Notes under the pieces: model-generated
Told to the model about the DNA's origin: nothing
The model's database searches: none
The model's input: the letters and a program-made list of their open reading frames with translations, nothing else
From: Paraburkholderia bryophila
Lineage (GTDB): Bacteria > Pseudomonadota > Gammaproteobacteria > Burkholderiales > Burkholderiaceae
Length of the DNA stretch: 64,000 nt
Direction: 5' to 3'
Assembly: GCF_003269035.1 (NCBI RefSeq)
Contig: NZ_QLTK01000020.1
Span: forward strand, 62,001 to 126,000
Position numbers and translations under genes: made by a program
In this document: piece after piece, positions 27,776-37,404 of the stretch
Layout of the letters: each line of letters starts with the position of its first letter
How positions within the stretch are numbered: position 1 is the first letter of the stretch

Positions 27776-28336
27776 ATGACAGCAATGCCGGATTTGATCG
27801 CACCGATCGCGCAATCCGCGGTTTCCCTGCGCGCGTCGACGCCCGCCGATCGGGAGTTTCTGAAAAGGGTTTTCGTCAGCACGCGCTTTGCCGAATTTGC
27901 CGCCGCCGGTTGGACGGCGGAACAGATCGAGGCGCTGCTCGCGCAGCAGTTCGATATGCAGGACGTCTATTACCGGCGCCATTATCCGGCCGGCCGCTTC
28001 GACGTCGTGATGGCCGGCGCTACGCCCGCGGGCCGTCTGTATCACAACTGGCACCGCGAGCGCGGCGTCAACGTGATCGACATTGCCTTGCTGCCGGCGT
28101 TTCGCGGCGCGGGTATCGGCACGCGCCTGATGCATGCGGTGGTCGACAGGGCGGCGCAGGCCGGTGTGCCGATTTCGTTGTATGTCGAAACGAACAATCC
28201 GGTGCAATCGCTTTATCGGCGGTTGGGTTTCGCGAAAAGCGGAGAAAATGGCATTTACGAATCGATGCGACGTGAAATCATACCGTTCGATTTTCCCGGC
28301 GAGTCTTTGCCGGGCTTGCAGTCCAGTTTCGAATAA
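27776..28336 (+). CDS. GNAT-family N-acetyltransferase
   Basis: A 186-residue acetyltransferase. The acetyl-CoA-binding motif A is visible as ALLPAFRGAGIGTRLMHAV near residue 105, and motif B as VETNNPVQSLYRRLGF near 140. The N-terminal part (SLRASTPADREFLKRVF) is typical of the family. Substrate unknown. It is first in a co-directional run that leads through a DUF6916-like gene and a tail-collar gene to a giant repeat protein. An association between such acetyltransferases and tail-collar proteins would suggest modification of a secreted surface protein, but that is inference. Confidence 0.85.
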   Translation: MTAMPDLIAPIAQSAVSLRASTPADREFLKRVFVSTRFAEFAAAGWTAEQIEALLAQQFDMQDVYYRRHYPAGRFDVVMAGATPAGRLYHNWHRERGVNVIDIALLPAFRGAGIGTRLMHAVVDRAAQAGVPISLYVETNNPVQSLYRRLGFAKSGENGIYESMRREIIPFDFPGESLPGLQSSFE

Positions 28337-28552
28337 ATGTGTCAAAAATGCGGTGCGCATATAAAGCGCTTCGTATAACAACAATATTTTAAAGCCAGGT
28401 TTGACGCGTGCCGTTAACCCTTGCATCGAGCCACATCGAAACAAGCAACGGTGTTTCAAAACCGTCCGTTGAATGCGCTGTGCATCGCCCTAAAAAGCGG
28501 CCGGGCATTATCGGACGAACGGCGCGCGACCAATTCACTGGCGGGGGGCGGG

Positions 28553-28888
28553 TTGTCTGCAATTCCTACACATGCCGAGCTGACTGAGTCGCTCGGCGGT
28601 CTCTTCACGCTGACGTCGCCAGAGGGCACGGCGGTTCAGGCGCGGTTGATCGACGCGCCCGTCGGCGTTCCGATGGACGACGACTACGTCTGCTACCACG
28701 CGTTCTTCGAACTGCCGCTGGGCGTACAGCTTCCCCAGGATAACTACCGCGTCGACGCACCGGACGGCCGCGCGTGGGTGTTGCTCGCCACGCCGGTACG
28801 CCCGCAGAAAAACGGCGCCGCGACGCTGTGCATCGTGATCCACACCTTGAAACCGGCGGCCCAACAGCCGGTCGAGTCCTCGCAATGA
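28553..28888 (+). CDS. Small DUF6916-like protein
   Basis: A protein of about 111 residues, probably cytosolic, similar in pattern to the DUF6916 family found beside tail-collar genes: LTESLGGLFTLTSPEGTAVQ near the start, FELPLGVQLPQDNYRVDAPDG in the middle, and VRPQKNGAATLCIVIHTL at the end. Start is uncertain: TTG at 28553 follows a G-rich stretch and fits family length, but the frame is open to a TTG at 28421 and a GTG at 28451. It lies 58 bp before the tail-collar gene. Molecular role unknown; a chaperone or assembly factor is a guess. Confidence 0.65.
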   Translation: MSAIPTHAELTESLGGLFTLTSPEGTAVQARLIDAPVGVPMDDDYVCYHAFFELPLGVQLPQDNYRVDAPDGRAWVLLATPVRPQKNGAATLCIVIHTLKPAAQQPVESSQ

Positions 28889-28946
28889 CGCCGGCCGTCG
28901 TGCTCGCGATCCGGCGTTTTACCCGTCCTCTCTTCAGGAGAAGTTC

Positions 28947-29558
28947 ATGAGCGATCCGTATCTCGGCGAAATTCGTATGGTCGGCTTCAACTTTGCACCG
29001 GTCGGCTGGGCGCTGTGCCAGGGGCAGATCATGTCGATCGCCCAGAATAATGCGCTGTTCGCGCTGCTCGGCACGACCTTCGGCGGCACCGGCACGACCA
29101 CCTTCGGTTTGCCGGATTTCCGCAGCCGCTCGCCGGTCGGCACGGGCCAGGGCCCGGGTCTGTCGTCGATCGAATGGGGTGAAGTCAGCGGTAACGAAAG
29201 CACCACGCTCCTGCAAACGCAGATGCCGATCCACACGCACGTCGCCACCGCCAGCGGCGGCGGCACCGGCAACGTTCAGATCAGCGTGCCGGCCACCACC
29301 ACGACGACCAATACCACGGCCACACCCGGGCCCACCACGGTGCTCGCCCCCGGCTCGTCGGGCGGCCATGCGGCCACGATCTACAGCACGGCGGCGGCGA
29401 ACACGACGCTCCTGCCGTTCAGCGCACCGGTGACGACGACGCCGCCGACCATCGTGAACCAGCTCGCCGGCGGCAGTCAGCCGGTCGGCCTGCGCAATCC
29501 GTTCCTCGGCACGACGTTTATCATCGCGCTGCAGGGTATTTACCCGACGCGTCCGTAA
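28947..29558 (+). CDS. Phage tail-collar domain protein (microcystin-dependent protein family)
   Basis: A 203-residue protein. The N-terminal tail-collar domain (about residues 5-60) reads GEIRMVGFNFAPVGWALCQGQ, ALFALLGTTFGG and FGLPDFRSRSPVG, as in the MdpB-type proteins that are not part of phages. The middle is rich in Thr, Ala and Gly (VQISVPATTTTTNTTATPG), and the C-terminus returns to a conserved LRNPFLGTTFIIALQGIYP. AGGAG lies upstream of the ATG. No other phage structural gene is nearby, so it belongs to a bacterial surface system. It is followed 91 bp later by the giant repeat protein. Confidence 0.88.
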   Translation: MSDPYLGEIRMVGFNFAPVGWALCQGQIMSIAQNNALFALLGTTFGGTGTTTFGLPDFRSRSPVGTGQGPGLSSIEWGEVSGNESTTLLQTQMPIHTHVATASGGGTGNVQISVPATTTTTNTTATPGPTTVLAPGSSGGHAATIYSTAAANTTLLPFSAPVTTTPPTIVNQLAGGSQPVGLRNPFLGTTFIIALQGIYPTRP

Positions 29559-29572
29559 CACGCAGGGTTTGG

Positions 29573-29589
29573 CCGCCGCAGTGCGGCGG
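29573..29589 (+). terminator. Short hairpin between tail-collar and giant-protein genes
   Basis: CCGCCGC-AGT-GCGGCGG forms a 7-bp stem, 14 bp after the tail-collar stop, without a T-run. It may tune the ratio of upstream and downstream transcripts. Confidence 0.4.
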
Positions 29590-29649
29590 TCATCGAGAGT
29601 GCTGGATAGTTATCGGGCGTCGCAAGCGGCGCCTCGCGGAGCGTGTGTC

Positions 29650-32600
29650 ATGAAAATCGTCAAGCAACTTCTGAAGCGTCTGAGCGACACCGGCGACACG
29701 ACCGGTGCGCGTGCGCCGGTTGCGCCGGCGCCGCTGATCATGGCACTCGAACCGCGCGTCGTGTACGACGCATCGGTCGCGGCAGTCGCATCGCATCCGC
29801 ATGGCGCCGAAGCCGATTCGCACGCGAGCGCGACCAGTTCGCTGTCGGCCACGCCGAAGCCGGTCGCCGAACACGACGTCAAACCGGATCACGCGGCGAA
29901 GTCCGACGCGAACAAAGACAGCACGGCGCCGAAAGCGACGGAGTCCGGCGCGGCAAGCGGCGGCGGAGCATCGCATCAGGTGGTGTTCATCGACCCGAGC
30001 GTGGCGAACTACCAGGCGTTGATCGCCGGGTTGCCGGCCGGCACGCAATACGTGGTGCTGAATGCGAACACCGACGGCTTCGCGCAGATCGCGGCGTATC
30101 TGCAAACCCACAAGGGCGTCGAATCGATCCACCTGATTTCGCACGGCGCGGACGGCGAGATCCAGGCGGGTTCGACCTGGCTGAACGCCGGCGACCTGTC
30201 GGCCTACAGCGCCGAGTTGGCGCAGATCGGCGCGGAAATGAGGCCGGGCGGCGATTTCCTGATCTACGGTTGCGACGTCGCGCAGAATGCGGACGGCAAG
30301 GCGCTGGTGCAGAACGTCGCGGCGCTCACGCATCTGAACGTGGCCGCCTCGACGGACCCGACCGGCCTGGCCGCGCTCGGCGGCAACTGGACGCTCGAAT
30401 ACACGGTCGGCGACGTGCACACGCCGGTGATCGAATCGGCGGCGGCGCAGGCGCAGTACAACGCGCTGCTCGGCGTGACAACGGAAAACTACGACAATCA
30501 CGTGTCGCCGGCCTTCAGCACCACCGGCACGAGCTTCACGATCGACGGCGTCACCTACACGACCGATCAAGCGGTCGAGACCGACGTCTACACGCAGACG
30601 ACCGATCCGTTCGGCCCGCCTCCGCTGTCCACCAGCTCGACCGACGGCGTGCTGATGGTCAACTTCAACGGCACGCAAATGTCGTCGTTGACCATCACGC
30701 TCGCGAGCGGCCAGCATTTCGCGCTACAAAGCTTCGACATCGACGCATTCACCGACGGCTCGATCTACATCATTCCAAACGGCGATACGTCGAAGGAAGT
30801 GCTGCTGGTGTCGGGCGGGCTGTACTCGGCCACCAAGAATCTCGCCAGCAATCCGGACTTCCAGAACCTCACGTCGGTCACCATCAAGGACGTCGGCGAC
30901 GACGGCTTTCTCACGCCGACGCTGAACAACTTCACCTACACCGTGCTGGGTACGTCCGCCACGACCAGCGTCGGCAGCGCCGCGTTCACGGCGGGCGACA
31001 ACGTCGCGTCGACGCCGGTCGCGGTGGATAACGGCATCACGTTGTCCGACCCGCAATCCGCCACCGCGCAGACCGCCACGGTGTCGATCACCGGCAACCT
31101 GCATGTGGGTGAAGACGTACTGTCGTTCAATAACACCAACACGTCGCTCTACGGCAACATCACGGCAACCTACAACGCCGGCACCGGCGTCCTGTCGATG
31201 AGTTCGTCGGGCGGCACGGCGACCATCGCGCAATGGCAGAGCGCATTGCAGGCAGTGACCTACACCGATACCGCGATCACGCCGAACACGGCCACCCGCA
31301 CGGTCACCTTCAACGTCAACGACGGCGTGAGCGCCGGCGTCAGCGCGTCCCGCACCGTCACCGTCGCCGATACCGACCAGACGCCGACGCTCACCAGCAC
31401 CAGTTCCGGCGCGACCTATCTGGCCGGCTCCGCTTCCACGTCGGTGTTCAGCGGCGTCACGATCGGCGATCGCGACAACACGACGATGGCGTCCGCGACC
31501 GTGTCGATCAGCGGCAATTTCCAGAGCGGCGACGTGCTGTCGTTCACCAACGACGGCTCGACGATGGGCAACATCACCGGCATCTACAACGCGGGCACCG
31601 GTACGATGTCGTTGACCTCGTCCGGCGGCACCGCGACGCTCGCGCAGTGGGACAACGCGATCGACGCGATCCGTTTCTCCGACGCGTCGAACGCGCCGAC
31701 GGGTGCGCGCACCGTCTCGTTCACGGTGAACGACGGCTCGAAGAACAGCGCGGCGCTGAGCAACACGGTGACCGTCACCTCCGGCCCGACCATCACGCTC
31801 GACAGCGGCTCGGCCGCTTTCGTGGCGGGCGACAACACGGCGTCCACGCCGGTCGCGGTCGACTCCGGGTTGACCGTCAGCGACGGCAGCAGCCCGACGC
31901 TGCAAAGCGTGACCGTGTCGATCACCGGCAACTTCCATAGCGGCGAAGACATGCTGGGGTACGTCAACAACCCGGCGACGATGGGCAACATCAGCGGCTC
32001 GTACAACACGGGCACCGGCATCCTGACGCTGACCTCGGCGGGCGGCACGGCGTCGCTCCTGCAATGGCAGTCGGCCTTGCGCTCGATCACCTACTCCGAC
32101 ACGGCGGTCACGCCAAGCCCCGCGACCCGTACGATCAGCTATGTCGCCAACGACGGCTCGAACACCAGCGCCGCGGTCTCGCGCACGGTGACGGTCACCG
32201 ATACGGATCAGACGCCGACGCTCAGCACGTCCAGCAGCGGCGTTTCGTATGTTGCGGGCACGGCCGCCACGCCGGTATTCAGCGGCGTGAGCATCGCCGA
32301 TCGCGATAACACGACCATGTCGCAGGCAACCGTCTCGATCGGCAGCGGCTTCGTGACGGGGCAGGACGCGCTGTCGTTCGTCAACGACGGCTCGACGATG
32401 GGCAACATTACCGCCTCGTACAACACGACCACCGGCGTGATGATGCTGAGTTCGGCGGGCAGCACGGCAACGCTCGCGCAATGGGACAACGCGCTCAACG
32501 CCGTGCGGTTCTCCGACGCGGTCAGCGGCTCGCCGGGTGCGCGCACCATCTCGCTGTCCGTTAGCGACGGCACGAAGAACAGCCTCGCCGTCACCAACAT

Positions 32601-35600
32601 GGTGACCGTCACCGCCGTGCCGGTCGTTACGACCGACAGCGGCTCGGCCGCTTTCGTCGCGGCCGACAACGGCCCGTCCACGCCGGTCACGATCGATGCG
32701 GGTTTGACCGTGTCCGACGCCGGCAGCTCGACGTTGCAGAGCGCGACCGTCTCGATCACCGGCAATTACCATAGCGACCAGGACGTGCTGAGTTTCGTCA
32801 ACAACGGCACGATGGGCGACATCACGGCCTCGTACAACGCCTCGACCGGCGTGATGACGCTGACCTCGGCAAGCGGCACGGCGACGCTCGCGCAGTGGCA
32901 GTCGGCCTTGCAGGCGATCACGTACACCGACACGGCGGTCACGCCGAACACGGCGACCCGCACGATCAGCTTCACCGTCAACGACGGCGCGCAGAGCAGC
33001 GCGATCGCGACGCGCAGCGTGACCGTCACGGATACCGACCAGACGCCGATCCTGACCACGACGGGCGGCTCGACCGCCTTCACCGCGGGCGACAACACGA
33101 CGTCGACGCCGGTCGCGATCGACGGCGGCATCACGGTATCGGACCTCGACAACACGACGCTCGCTTCCGCCACCGTGTCGATCACCGGCAATCTGCACAG
33201 CGGCGAGGACGTGCTGGGGTTCAACAACATCAACCCGGCCCTGTTCGGCAACATCAGCGCGTCGTACAACGCGCTTACCGGCGTGCTGACCATGAGTTCG
33301 GCCGGCGGGACCGCGACCGTCGCGCAGTGGCAGAACGCGCTGGACGCCGTGACCTACACGAACAGCGCGATCACGCCGAACACCGCGAGCCGCACCGTCA
33401 GCTTCTCGGTGAACGACGGCACCCAGGACAGCGCGACGGTCACCAAGGTCGTGACCGTCGCCGACGTCGACCAGACGCCGGTCGTGACGACCAGCGGCGG
33501 CAGCGCGTCGTTCACGGCAGGCGACAATGCGCCTGCCGCGCCGGTGGCGGTGGACAGCGGCATCACCGTATCGGACCGCGACAACACCACGCTGGCGTCG
33601 GCCACCGTGTCGATCGGCACGGGTTTTCACGCGGGCGAAGACGTCCTGTCATTCATCAACAACGGTGTGACGATGGGCAACATCGGCGCCAGCTACAACG
33701 CCGCGACCGGCGTGTTGACGCTGACTTCGACCGGCGCCTCGGCGACGCTCGCGCAATGGCAGGCGGCGCTGCGCTCGGTCACCTACACCGACACGGCGGT
33801 GACGCCGGACACGGCCACCCGCACGATCGGCTTCGCGATCAACGACGGCACGAAGACCAGCACGCTGGCCTCGCGCAACGTCACCGTCGCCGATATCGAT
33901 CAGACGCCGATTCTGACCACCAGCGGTGGATCGTCGGCGTTCGTCGCGGGCGACAATACTGCCTCGACGCCGGTGACGGTGGATGCCGGCGTCACGCTGT
34001 CCGATCTCGACAACAGCACGCTGGCGAGCGGAACCGTTGCGATCACCGGCAACTTCCACGCGGGCGAGGACGTGCTGTCGTTCACCAACGACGGCGCGAC
34101 GATGGGCAACATCACGGCCACGTACGACGCCGCAACCGGCGTGCTGACGCTGAGTTCGACCGGCGCCTCGGCGACACTCGCACAATGGCAGGCGGCGCTG
34201 CGCTCGGTCACCTACACCGACACGGCGATCACGCCGAACAACGCGAACCGGACGCTGTCGTTCTTCATCAGCGACGGCACCAAAACCAGCGCGACCAGCA
34301 CGAAAACCGTCACCGTGACCGATACGGACCAGACGCCGCTGGCCTCGGCGAGCGGCACCACGATCGACTACGTGGCGGGCACCGGCGCGCAAGCCGTGTT
34401 CAGCGGCGTGGCCATCAGCGATCTCGACAACACCACGCTCGCGTCGGGCGTGGTTTCGATCACGTCGGGATTCCGGTCTGGCGACATGCTTTCGTACGTG
34501 AACACCAGTTCGCCGCAGTTCGGCAACATCACGGGGTCGTATAACGCCGCGACGGGCGTGTTGACGCTGACGTCCTCGGGCGCGACGGCGACCGACGCGC
34601 AATGGCAGAACGCGTTCGCCGCGGTGACGTTCGCGAATAGCCCGACGTCGCCGCTCGGCAATCGCACGGTGTCGTTCACGGTCAACGACGGCGTGAAGAA
34701 CAGCGCGGCGGTGTCCAATACCGTCGACGTCCTCAGTTCGTCGCCGAATGTGACGCTGACCGGGGGCAGCACGGCATTCACGGCGGGCGACAACGTGGTG
34801 TCGACGCCGGTCGTGGTGGACGGCGGCCTTGCCGTCACGGACCCCGAAGCCGGTACGCTGGCCTCGGCGACCGTGTCGATCGGCGCGGGGTTTCACGTGG
34901 GCGAAGACGTGCTGTCGTTCACGAACGACGGTGTGACGATGGGCAACATCGTCGCCTCGTACGACGCCTCGACCGGCGTGCTGACGCTGACTTCGACCGG
35001 TCAGACGGCGACGCTCGCGCAATGGCAGGCGGCGCTGCGCGCGGTGTCTTACACCGATACGGCGGTCACGCCCGACACGACGTCACGCACAGTCAGCTTC
35101 CAGATCGACGACGGTATCCAGTCCAGCACGGTGGCCAGCAAAACCGTCACCGTGGCGGATGTCGACCAGACGCCGGTCCTGAGCACATCGAGCGGCAGCA
35201 CGGCGTTCACGGCGGGCGATAACAGGATCTCGACGCCGGTTACGGTGGACGGTGGCGTGACCGTGTCGGACCTCGACAATCCGACGCTGGCGTCGGCGAC
35301 GGTGTCGGTGACAGGCGGCTTCCACGTTGGCGAAGACGTGCTGTCGTTCGTGAACGGTAACGCGGCGAGCTTCGGCAACATCAGCGGTTCGTATAACGCG
35401 ACGACTGGTGTGTTGACGCTGACGTCCTCGGGCGCCACCGCCACGCTCGCGCAGTGGCAGGCCGCGCTGCAATCGGTGACCTACACCGACACGGCGGTAA
35501 CGCCGGACACCACCACGCGCACGATCAGCTTTACCGTCAACGACGGCACGAAAGACAGCGCCGTGGGCTCGAAACAGGTCACCGTGGCGGACGTCGACCA

Positions 35601-37404
35601 GACACCGGTCCTGACCACATCGAGCGGCAGCACGTCGTTCGTCTCGGGCGACAACGCGGTCTCGACGCCGGTCGTGGTGGACGGGGGCCTGACGGTATCG
35701 GATCTCGACAACGGCACGCTCGCCTCGGCGACGGTGTCCGTCACCGGCGGCTTCCATGCCGGCCAGGACGTGCTGTCATTCAGGAATGACGGTGCGACGA
35801 TGGGCAACATCACCGTCACCAGCTACGACGCGACGACCGGTGTGTTGACACTAAGCTCGTCCGGCGCGACCGCGACGCTCGCCCAATGGCAGGCCGCGCT
35901 ACGCTCCGTGACCTATACCGACACGGCCGCCGTGCCCGATGCCGCTACGCGCACGATCAGCTTCACCGTCAACGACAGCGCGAAGGACAGCGCCGCCGGC
36001 ACGAAGGCGATCACGATTACCGCAACGGATCAGACGCCGGTGGTTTCGATCGGCAACGATGGCTCGCCGACCTTCGCGAGCGGACCGAACGCGAACCCGG
36101 TCACGATCGCGCCGCAGATCAACGTGACGGACGCCGACAGCGGCGCCACGCTCGCCTCGGCGGCCATCTCGATCACCGGCGGCTTCCAGTCGGATCGCGA
36201 CGTGCTCGCGTTCCACCCGAGCGGGGCGACCGGCAGCATCACCGCGACCTACGATGCGGCGACCGGCGTGCTGACGCTGAACGCGGCCGGCCCGGGCACG
36301 ACGCTCGCGCAATGGCAAGCCGCGCTCGCCAGCGTCACGTATGCGGACCGCGCAAGCGAAACCAGCGCGAGCAGCCGCACGATCAGCTTCTCGGTCAACG
36401 ACGGCCACAAGACCAGCGAGGCTTCCACGCGCACGGTGAAGATCGCCGCCGCGCCGCAGGTGGTGTCGTCGCCACCGCCCACGACGCAGTCGGGCCAACC
36501 GGCGCCGGCCACGCCGACCACGCTGCCGCCCAAGGGCAACGGCGTGAGCGCGGCAGGTCCGTCGAGCGCGCCCCCTTCGACCCCAAGCGCATTTGACGCA
36601 CCGGCGCCCGACACGGTCATCACGTTCCCGCGCAACCTGACCGACAGCATCTCGAACCCGCTGATCGTGCTCGATGCGTTCGCCGAACCGCCTGAGGTCG
36701 GCTCGATCCCGGCCACCCACACGGCCACCTTCACCGCCGACGAAATCGGCACGAGCAGCTACGCGAACAGCGGCAGCGTCGGCGGATCGAACCGTCACGG
36801 TTCGCTGAGCGACACCTCGGTCGGTCCGATCGAAACGGCGCCCGTGCCGACCAGCGCGCCGCTCTCGCTCGATCTGCCCTCGCTCGCCATGCATCTGAAC
36901 GTCGCGCCGGATCAAGCGTTCGTCGTCTCGCTGCCGGTCATGCTCGGTTCGAGCGAGGGCTTGCCGGTCGGCGCCGACGCGCATGTGGAACTGCGCCTCG
37001 CCGACGGCCGTCCGTTGCCGGCCTGGCTGCACTACGACCCGGTGCGCGGCACGCTGAGCGGCAAGGTGCCCGCGAATCAGCGCAGTGTGCAGATCGCGAT
37101 CATCGCGCACGACGCGCAAGGTCATCAGACGCGCCGCGACGTGGCGATCGAATTCGGCGGTGCGAGCCGCTCCACGCATTCCGGCCAGGGGGGACACGAC
37201 GCACCGCACGGTGCGGCCCGTGCGCCCGCTGCCACGCCGAATGCCACGCCGGCCACCCCCCCGCATGCGGCGCTGCCGTTCAGTAGCCCGCCGCTTGCCA
37301 AACCCTCGCTCGCCGAACAGTTCGTGCGCGCGCATGCGACGCTGCACGTGGCCCGTCCGGCCACCGCCGCCGCACCCGAGACCGCCGCGCGAGGTAACGC
37401 ATGA
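29650..37404 (+). CDS. Giant DUF4347/LEPR repeat protein, probable secreted adhesin
   Basis: A 2584-residue protein. Near residue 31 it has the LEPR-type motif ALEPRVVYDAS seen at the N-terminus of giant exported repeat proteins. A DUF4347 domain covers about 110-275 (LISHGADGEIQAG, FLIYGCDVAQNADG). Thirteen tandem repeats of about 141 residues span about 438-2270, then a Pro/Ala/Ser-rich linker, a cadherin/He_PIG-like Ig fold at about 2405-2505 (LPAWLHYDPVRGTLSG), and a Pro/Ala-rich tail. No RTX nonapeptides were seen. ATG at 29650 (CGGAG upstream) was chosen over a longer frame from 29569. It overlaps the TolC-type gene by ATGA, so the secretion genes are coupled to it. Confidence 0.9.
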   Translation: MKIVKQLLKRLSDTGDTTGARAPVAPAPLIMALEPRVVYDASVAAVASHPHGAEADSHASATSSLSATPKPVAEHDVKPDHAAKSDANKDSTAPKATESGAASGGGASHQVVFIDPSVANYQALIAGLPAGTQYVVLNANTDGFAQIAAYLQTHKGVESIHLISHGADGEIQAGSTWLNAGDLSAYSAELAQIGAEMRPGGDFLIYGCDVAQNADGKALVQNVAALTHLNVAASTDPTGLAALGGNWTLEYTVGDVHTPVIESAAAQAQYNALLGVTTENYDNHVSPAFSTTGTSFTIDGVTYTTDQAVETDVYTQTTDPFGPPPLSTSSTDGVLMVNFNGTQMSSLTITLASGQHFALQSFDIDAFTDGSIYIIPNGDTSKEVLLVSGGLYSATKNLASNPDFQNLTSVTIKDVGDDGFLTPTLNNFTYTVLGTSATTSVGSAAFTAGDNVASTPVAVDNGITLSDPQSATAQTATVSITGNLHVGEDVLSFNNTNTSLYGNITATYNAGTGVLSMSSSGGTATIAQWQSALQAVTYTDTAITPNTATRTVTFNVNDGVSAGVSASRTVTVADTDQTPTLTSTSSGATYLAGSASTSVFSGVTIGDRDNTTMASATVSISGNFQSGDVLSFTNDGSTMGNITGIYNAGTGTMSLTSSGGTATLAQWDNAIDAIRFSDASNAPTGARTVSFTVNDGSKNSAALSNTVTVTSGPTITLDSGSAAFVAGDNTASTPVAVDSGLTVSDGSSPTLQSVTVSITGNFHSGEDMLGYVNNPATMGNISGSYNTGTGILTLTSAGGTASLLQWQSALRSITYSDTAVTPSPATRTISYVANDGSNTSAAVSRTVTVTDTDQTPTLSTSSSGVSYVAGTAATPVFSGVSIADRDNTTMSQATVSIGSGFVTGQDALSFVNDGSTMGNITASYNTTTGVMMLSSAGSTATLAQWDNALNAVRFSDAVSGSPGARTISLSVSDGTKNSLAVTNMVTVTAVPVVTTDSGSAAFVAADNGPSTPVTIDAGLTVSDAGSSTLQSATVSITGNYHSDQDVLSFVNNGTMGDITASYNASTGVMTLTSASGTATLAQWQSALQAITYTDTAVTPNTATRTISFTVNDGAQSSAIATRSVTVTDTDQTPILTTTGGSTAFTAGDNTTSTPVAIDGGITVSDLDNTTLASATVSITGNLHSGEDVLGFNNINPALFGNISASYNALTGVLTMSSAGGTATVAQWQNALDAVTYTNSAITPNTASRTVSFSVNDGTQDSATVTKVVTVADVDQTPVVTTSGGSASFTAGDNAPAAPVAVDSGITVSDRDNTTLASATVSIGTGFHAGEDVLSFINNGVTMGNIGASYNAATGVLTLTSTGASATLAQWQAALRSVTYTDTAVTPDTATRTIGFAINDGTKTSTLASRNVTVADIDQTPILTTSGGSSAFVAGDNTASTPVTVDAGVTLSDLDNSTLASGTVAITGNFHAGEDVLSFTNDGATMGNITATYDAATGVLTLSSTGASATLAQWQAALRSVTYTDTAITPNNANRTLSFFISDGTKTSATSTKTVTVTDTDQTPLASASGTTIDYVAGTGAQAVFSGVAISDLDNTTLASGVVSITSGFRSGDMLSYVNTSSPQFGNITGSYNAATGVLTLTSSGATATDAQWQNAFAAVTFANSPTSPLGNRTVSFTVNDGVKNSAAVSNTVDVLSSSPNVTLTGGSTAFTAGDNVVSTPVVVDGGLAVTDPEAGTLASATVSIGAGFHVGEDVLSFTNDGVTMGNIVASYDASTGVLTLTSTGQTATLAQWQAALRAVSYTDTAVTPDTTSRTVSFQIDDGIQSSTVASKTVTVADVDQTPVLSTSSGSTAFTAGDNRISTPVTVDGGVTVSDLDNPTLASATVSVTGGFHVGEDVLSFVNGNAASFGNISGSYNATTGVLTLTSSGATATLAQWQAALQSVTYTDTAVTPDTTTRTISFTVNDGTKDSAVGSKQVTVADVDQTPVLTTSSGSTSFVSGDNAVSTPVVVDGGLTVSDLDNGTLASATVSVTGGFHAGQDVLSFRNDGATMGNITVTSYDATTGVLTLSSSGATATLAQWQAALRSVTYTDTAAVPDAATRTISFTVNDSAKDSAAGTKAITITATDQTPVVSIGNDGSPTFASGPNANPVTIAPQINVTDADSGATLASAAISITGGFQSDRDVLAFHPSGATGSITATYDAATGVLTLNAAGPGTTLAQWQAALASVTYADRASETSASSRTISFSVNDGHKTSEASTRTVKIAAAPQVVSSPPPTTQSGQPAPATPTTLPPKGNGVSAAGPSSAPPSTPSAFDAPAPDTVITFPRNLTDSISNPLIVLDAFAEPPEVGSIPATHTATFTADEIGTSSYANSGSVGGSNRHGSLSDTSVGPIETAPVPTSAPLSLDLPSLAMHLNVAPDQAFVVSLPVMLGSSEGLPVGADAHVELRLADGRPLPAWLHYDPVRGTLSGKVPANQRSVQIAIIAHDAQGHQTRRDVAIEFGGASRSTHSGQGGHDAPHGAARAPAATPNATPATPPHAALPFSSPPLAKPSLAEQFVRAHATLHVARPATAAAPETAARGNA
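30961..36459 (+). repeat. Thirteen in-frame repeats of about 423 bp
   Basis: Each unit encodes about 136-142 residues with recurring elements: an AGDN..STPV opening, SDxDNTTLASATVSI, a GEDVLSF core, MGNITASY, GVLTLTS, TLAQWQAAL, a VTYTDTA(V/I)TP or shorter FSDA version, and a TVTVxDxDQTP end. Units 2, 4 and 9 are a shorter subtype with AG..FSGV and FSDA-type or FANSPTS segments; unit 13 is the most divergent. They are probably beta-sandwich domains forming a stalk. The high DNA identity makes the array prone to recombination and assembly error. Confidence 0.85.

Noticed and set aside
28947..29558. Prophage remnant suggested by the tail-collar domain
   Set aside because: No capsid, integrase, lysis or other tail genes are nearby; the protein is of the bacterial MdpB type.
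30724..33630. A 968-codon open frame on the minus strand inside the giant protein gene
   Set aside because: It is arginine/valine-rich, mirrors the repeats of the plus-strand gene and has no domain; high GC and repeats keep the antisense frame open.
30961..36459. CRISPR-like array suggested by regular repeats
   Set aside because: Units are about 423 bp, in frame and protein-coding, without short repeats and unique spacers.
29650..37404. RTX toxin-type type I substrate
   Set aside because: No GGxGxDxUx nonapeptide repeats or HlyA-like C-terminus could be found.
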